Shown: positions 21,115 through 21,257 of the stretch, in pieces | Position numbering within the stretch: the stretch's first letter is position 1 | Layout of the letters: each line of letters opens with the position of its first letter | Assembly (NCBI GenBank): GCA_023266715.1 | Contig: JAHFPK010000014.1 | Coordinates: 1 to 21,257 of the forward strand | Source of the DNA: Hyphomicrobiales bacterium | GTDB lineage: Bacteria > Pseudomonadota > Alphaproteobacteria > Rhizobiales > Aestuariivirgaceae | Direction: 5' to 3' | DNA: 21,257 bases | Notes under the pieces: generated by a model | The model's database searches: none | The model's input: the letters and a program-made list of their open reading frames with translations, nothing else | Told to the model about the DNA's origin: nothing | Position numbers and translations under genes: made by a program

Positions 21115-21257
21115 CTATTCAGTAATCTTGGCTACAACGCCGGCACCGACGGTACGTCCGCCTTCACGGATGGCGAAGCGCAGCTTCTCCTCCATGGCGA
21201 TCGGCGTGATCAGTTCGACGTCAAAGGCTATGTTGTCGCCCGGCATCACCATTTCCG
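21115..21257 (-). CDS. tuf: Elongation factor Tu (3' end only)
   Basis: Only the last 46 codons plus the TAG stop are inside the window; the gene continues past the right edge. EF-Tu brings aminoacyl-tRNA to the ribosome as a GTP complex. The visible part is domain 3: EMVMPGDNIAFDVELITPIA, then EEKLRFAIREGGRTVGAG and the ending VAKITE. This tail is near-invariant in bacteria and of the alphaproteobacterial form. Confidence 0.97.
   Translation of the reverse strand, partial: EMVMPGDNIAFDVELITPIAMEEKLRFAIREGGRTVGAGVVAKITE

Overview
The window carries a chromosomal segment of an alphaproteobacterium. The evidence is the near-complete S10-spc-alpha ribosomal protein cluster with adk directly after secY, no rpmJ or rpsD between rpsM and rpoA, an EF-Tu tail ending in VAKITE, and the degQ-like/rarA pair close to rplQ. 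The genus cannot be read safely from the sequence.

Left part (1-1810, + strand): the last 51 codons of uvrA, then a trypsin-like serine protease gene that starts inside the uvrA stop codon, then a 449-base AT-rich stretch with several inverted repeats but no convincing gene, then a small DoxX-family membrane protein. By hand count the protease region is about 38-43% G+C in sampled lines, against about 60-72% in sampled lines of the decarboxylase and ribosomal genes, so it looks acquired. A bidirectional hairpin terminator separates doxX from the converging rarA.

Middle part: rarA and a periplasmic Do-family protease (degQ-like) lie on the minus strand with a TAATG overlap. Divergent from them are an ornithine/lysine decarboxylase-like PLP enzyme and an EamA/DMT transporter on the plus strand, separated by a 111-base inverted-repeat (MITE-like) element. 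The transporter converges on the ribosomal operon, and the terminator of that operon lies inside the last codons of the transporter gene.

Right part (6986-21257, all minus strand, read from high to low coordinates): tuf (3' end), rpsJ, rplC, rplD, rplW, rplB, rpsS, rplV, rpsC, rplP, rpmC, rpsQ, rplN, rplX, rplE, rpsN, rpsH, rplF, rplR, rpsE, rpmD, rplO, secY, adk, rpsM, rpsK, rpoA, rplQ. These encode ribosomal proteins, the SecY translocon channel, adenylate kinase and the RNA polymerase alpha subunit. Genes are tightly packed, often with 1-8 base overlaps. The two largest gaps, before rpsM (194 bases) and before rpoA (98 bases), hold hairpins that may be leader structures.

No new multi-gene system is evident. 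The items most worth a second look are the low-G+C protease coupled to uvrA with the structured DNA after it, an altered and shortened C-terminal signature loop in ribosomal protein L2, a Lys/Ala-rich N-terminal extension on L5, the coding-embedded terminator, the rpsM leader, and the inverted-repeat element.
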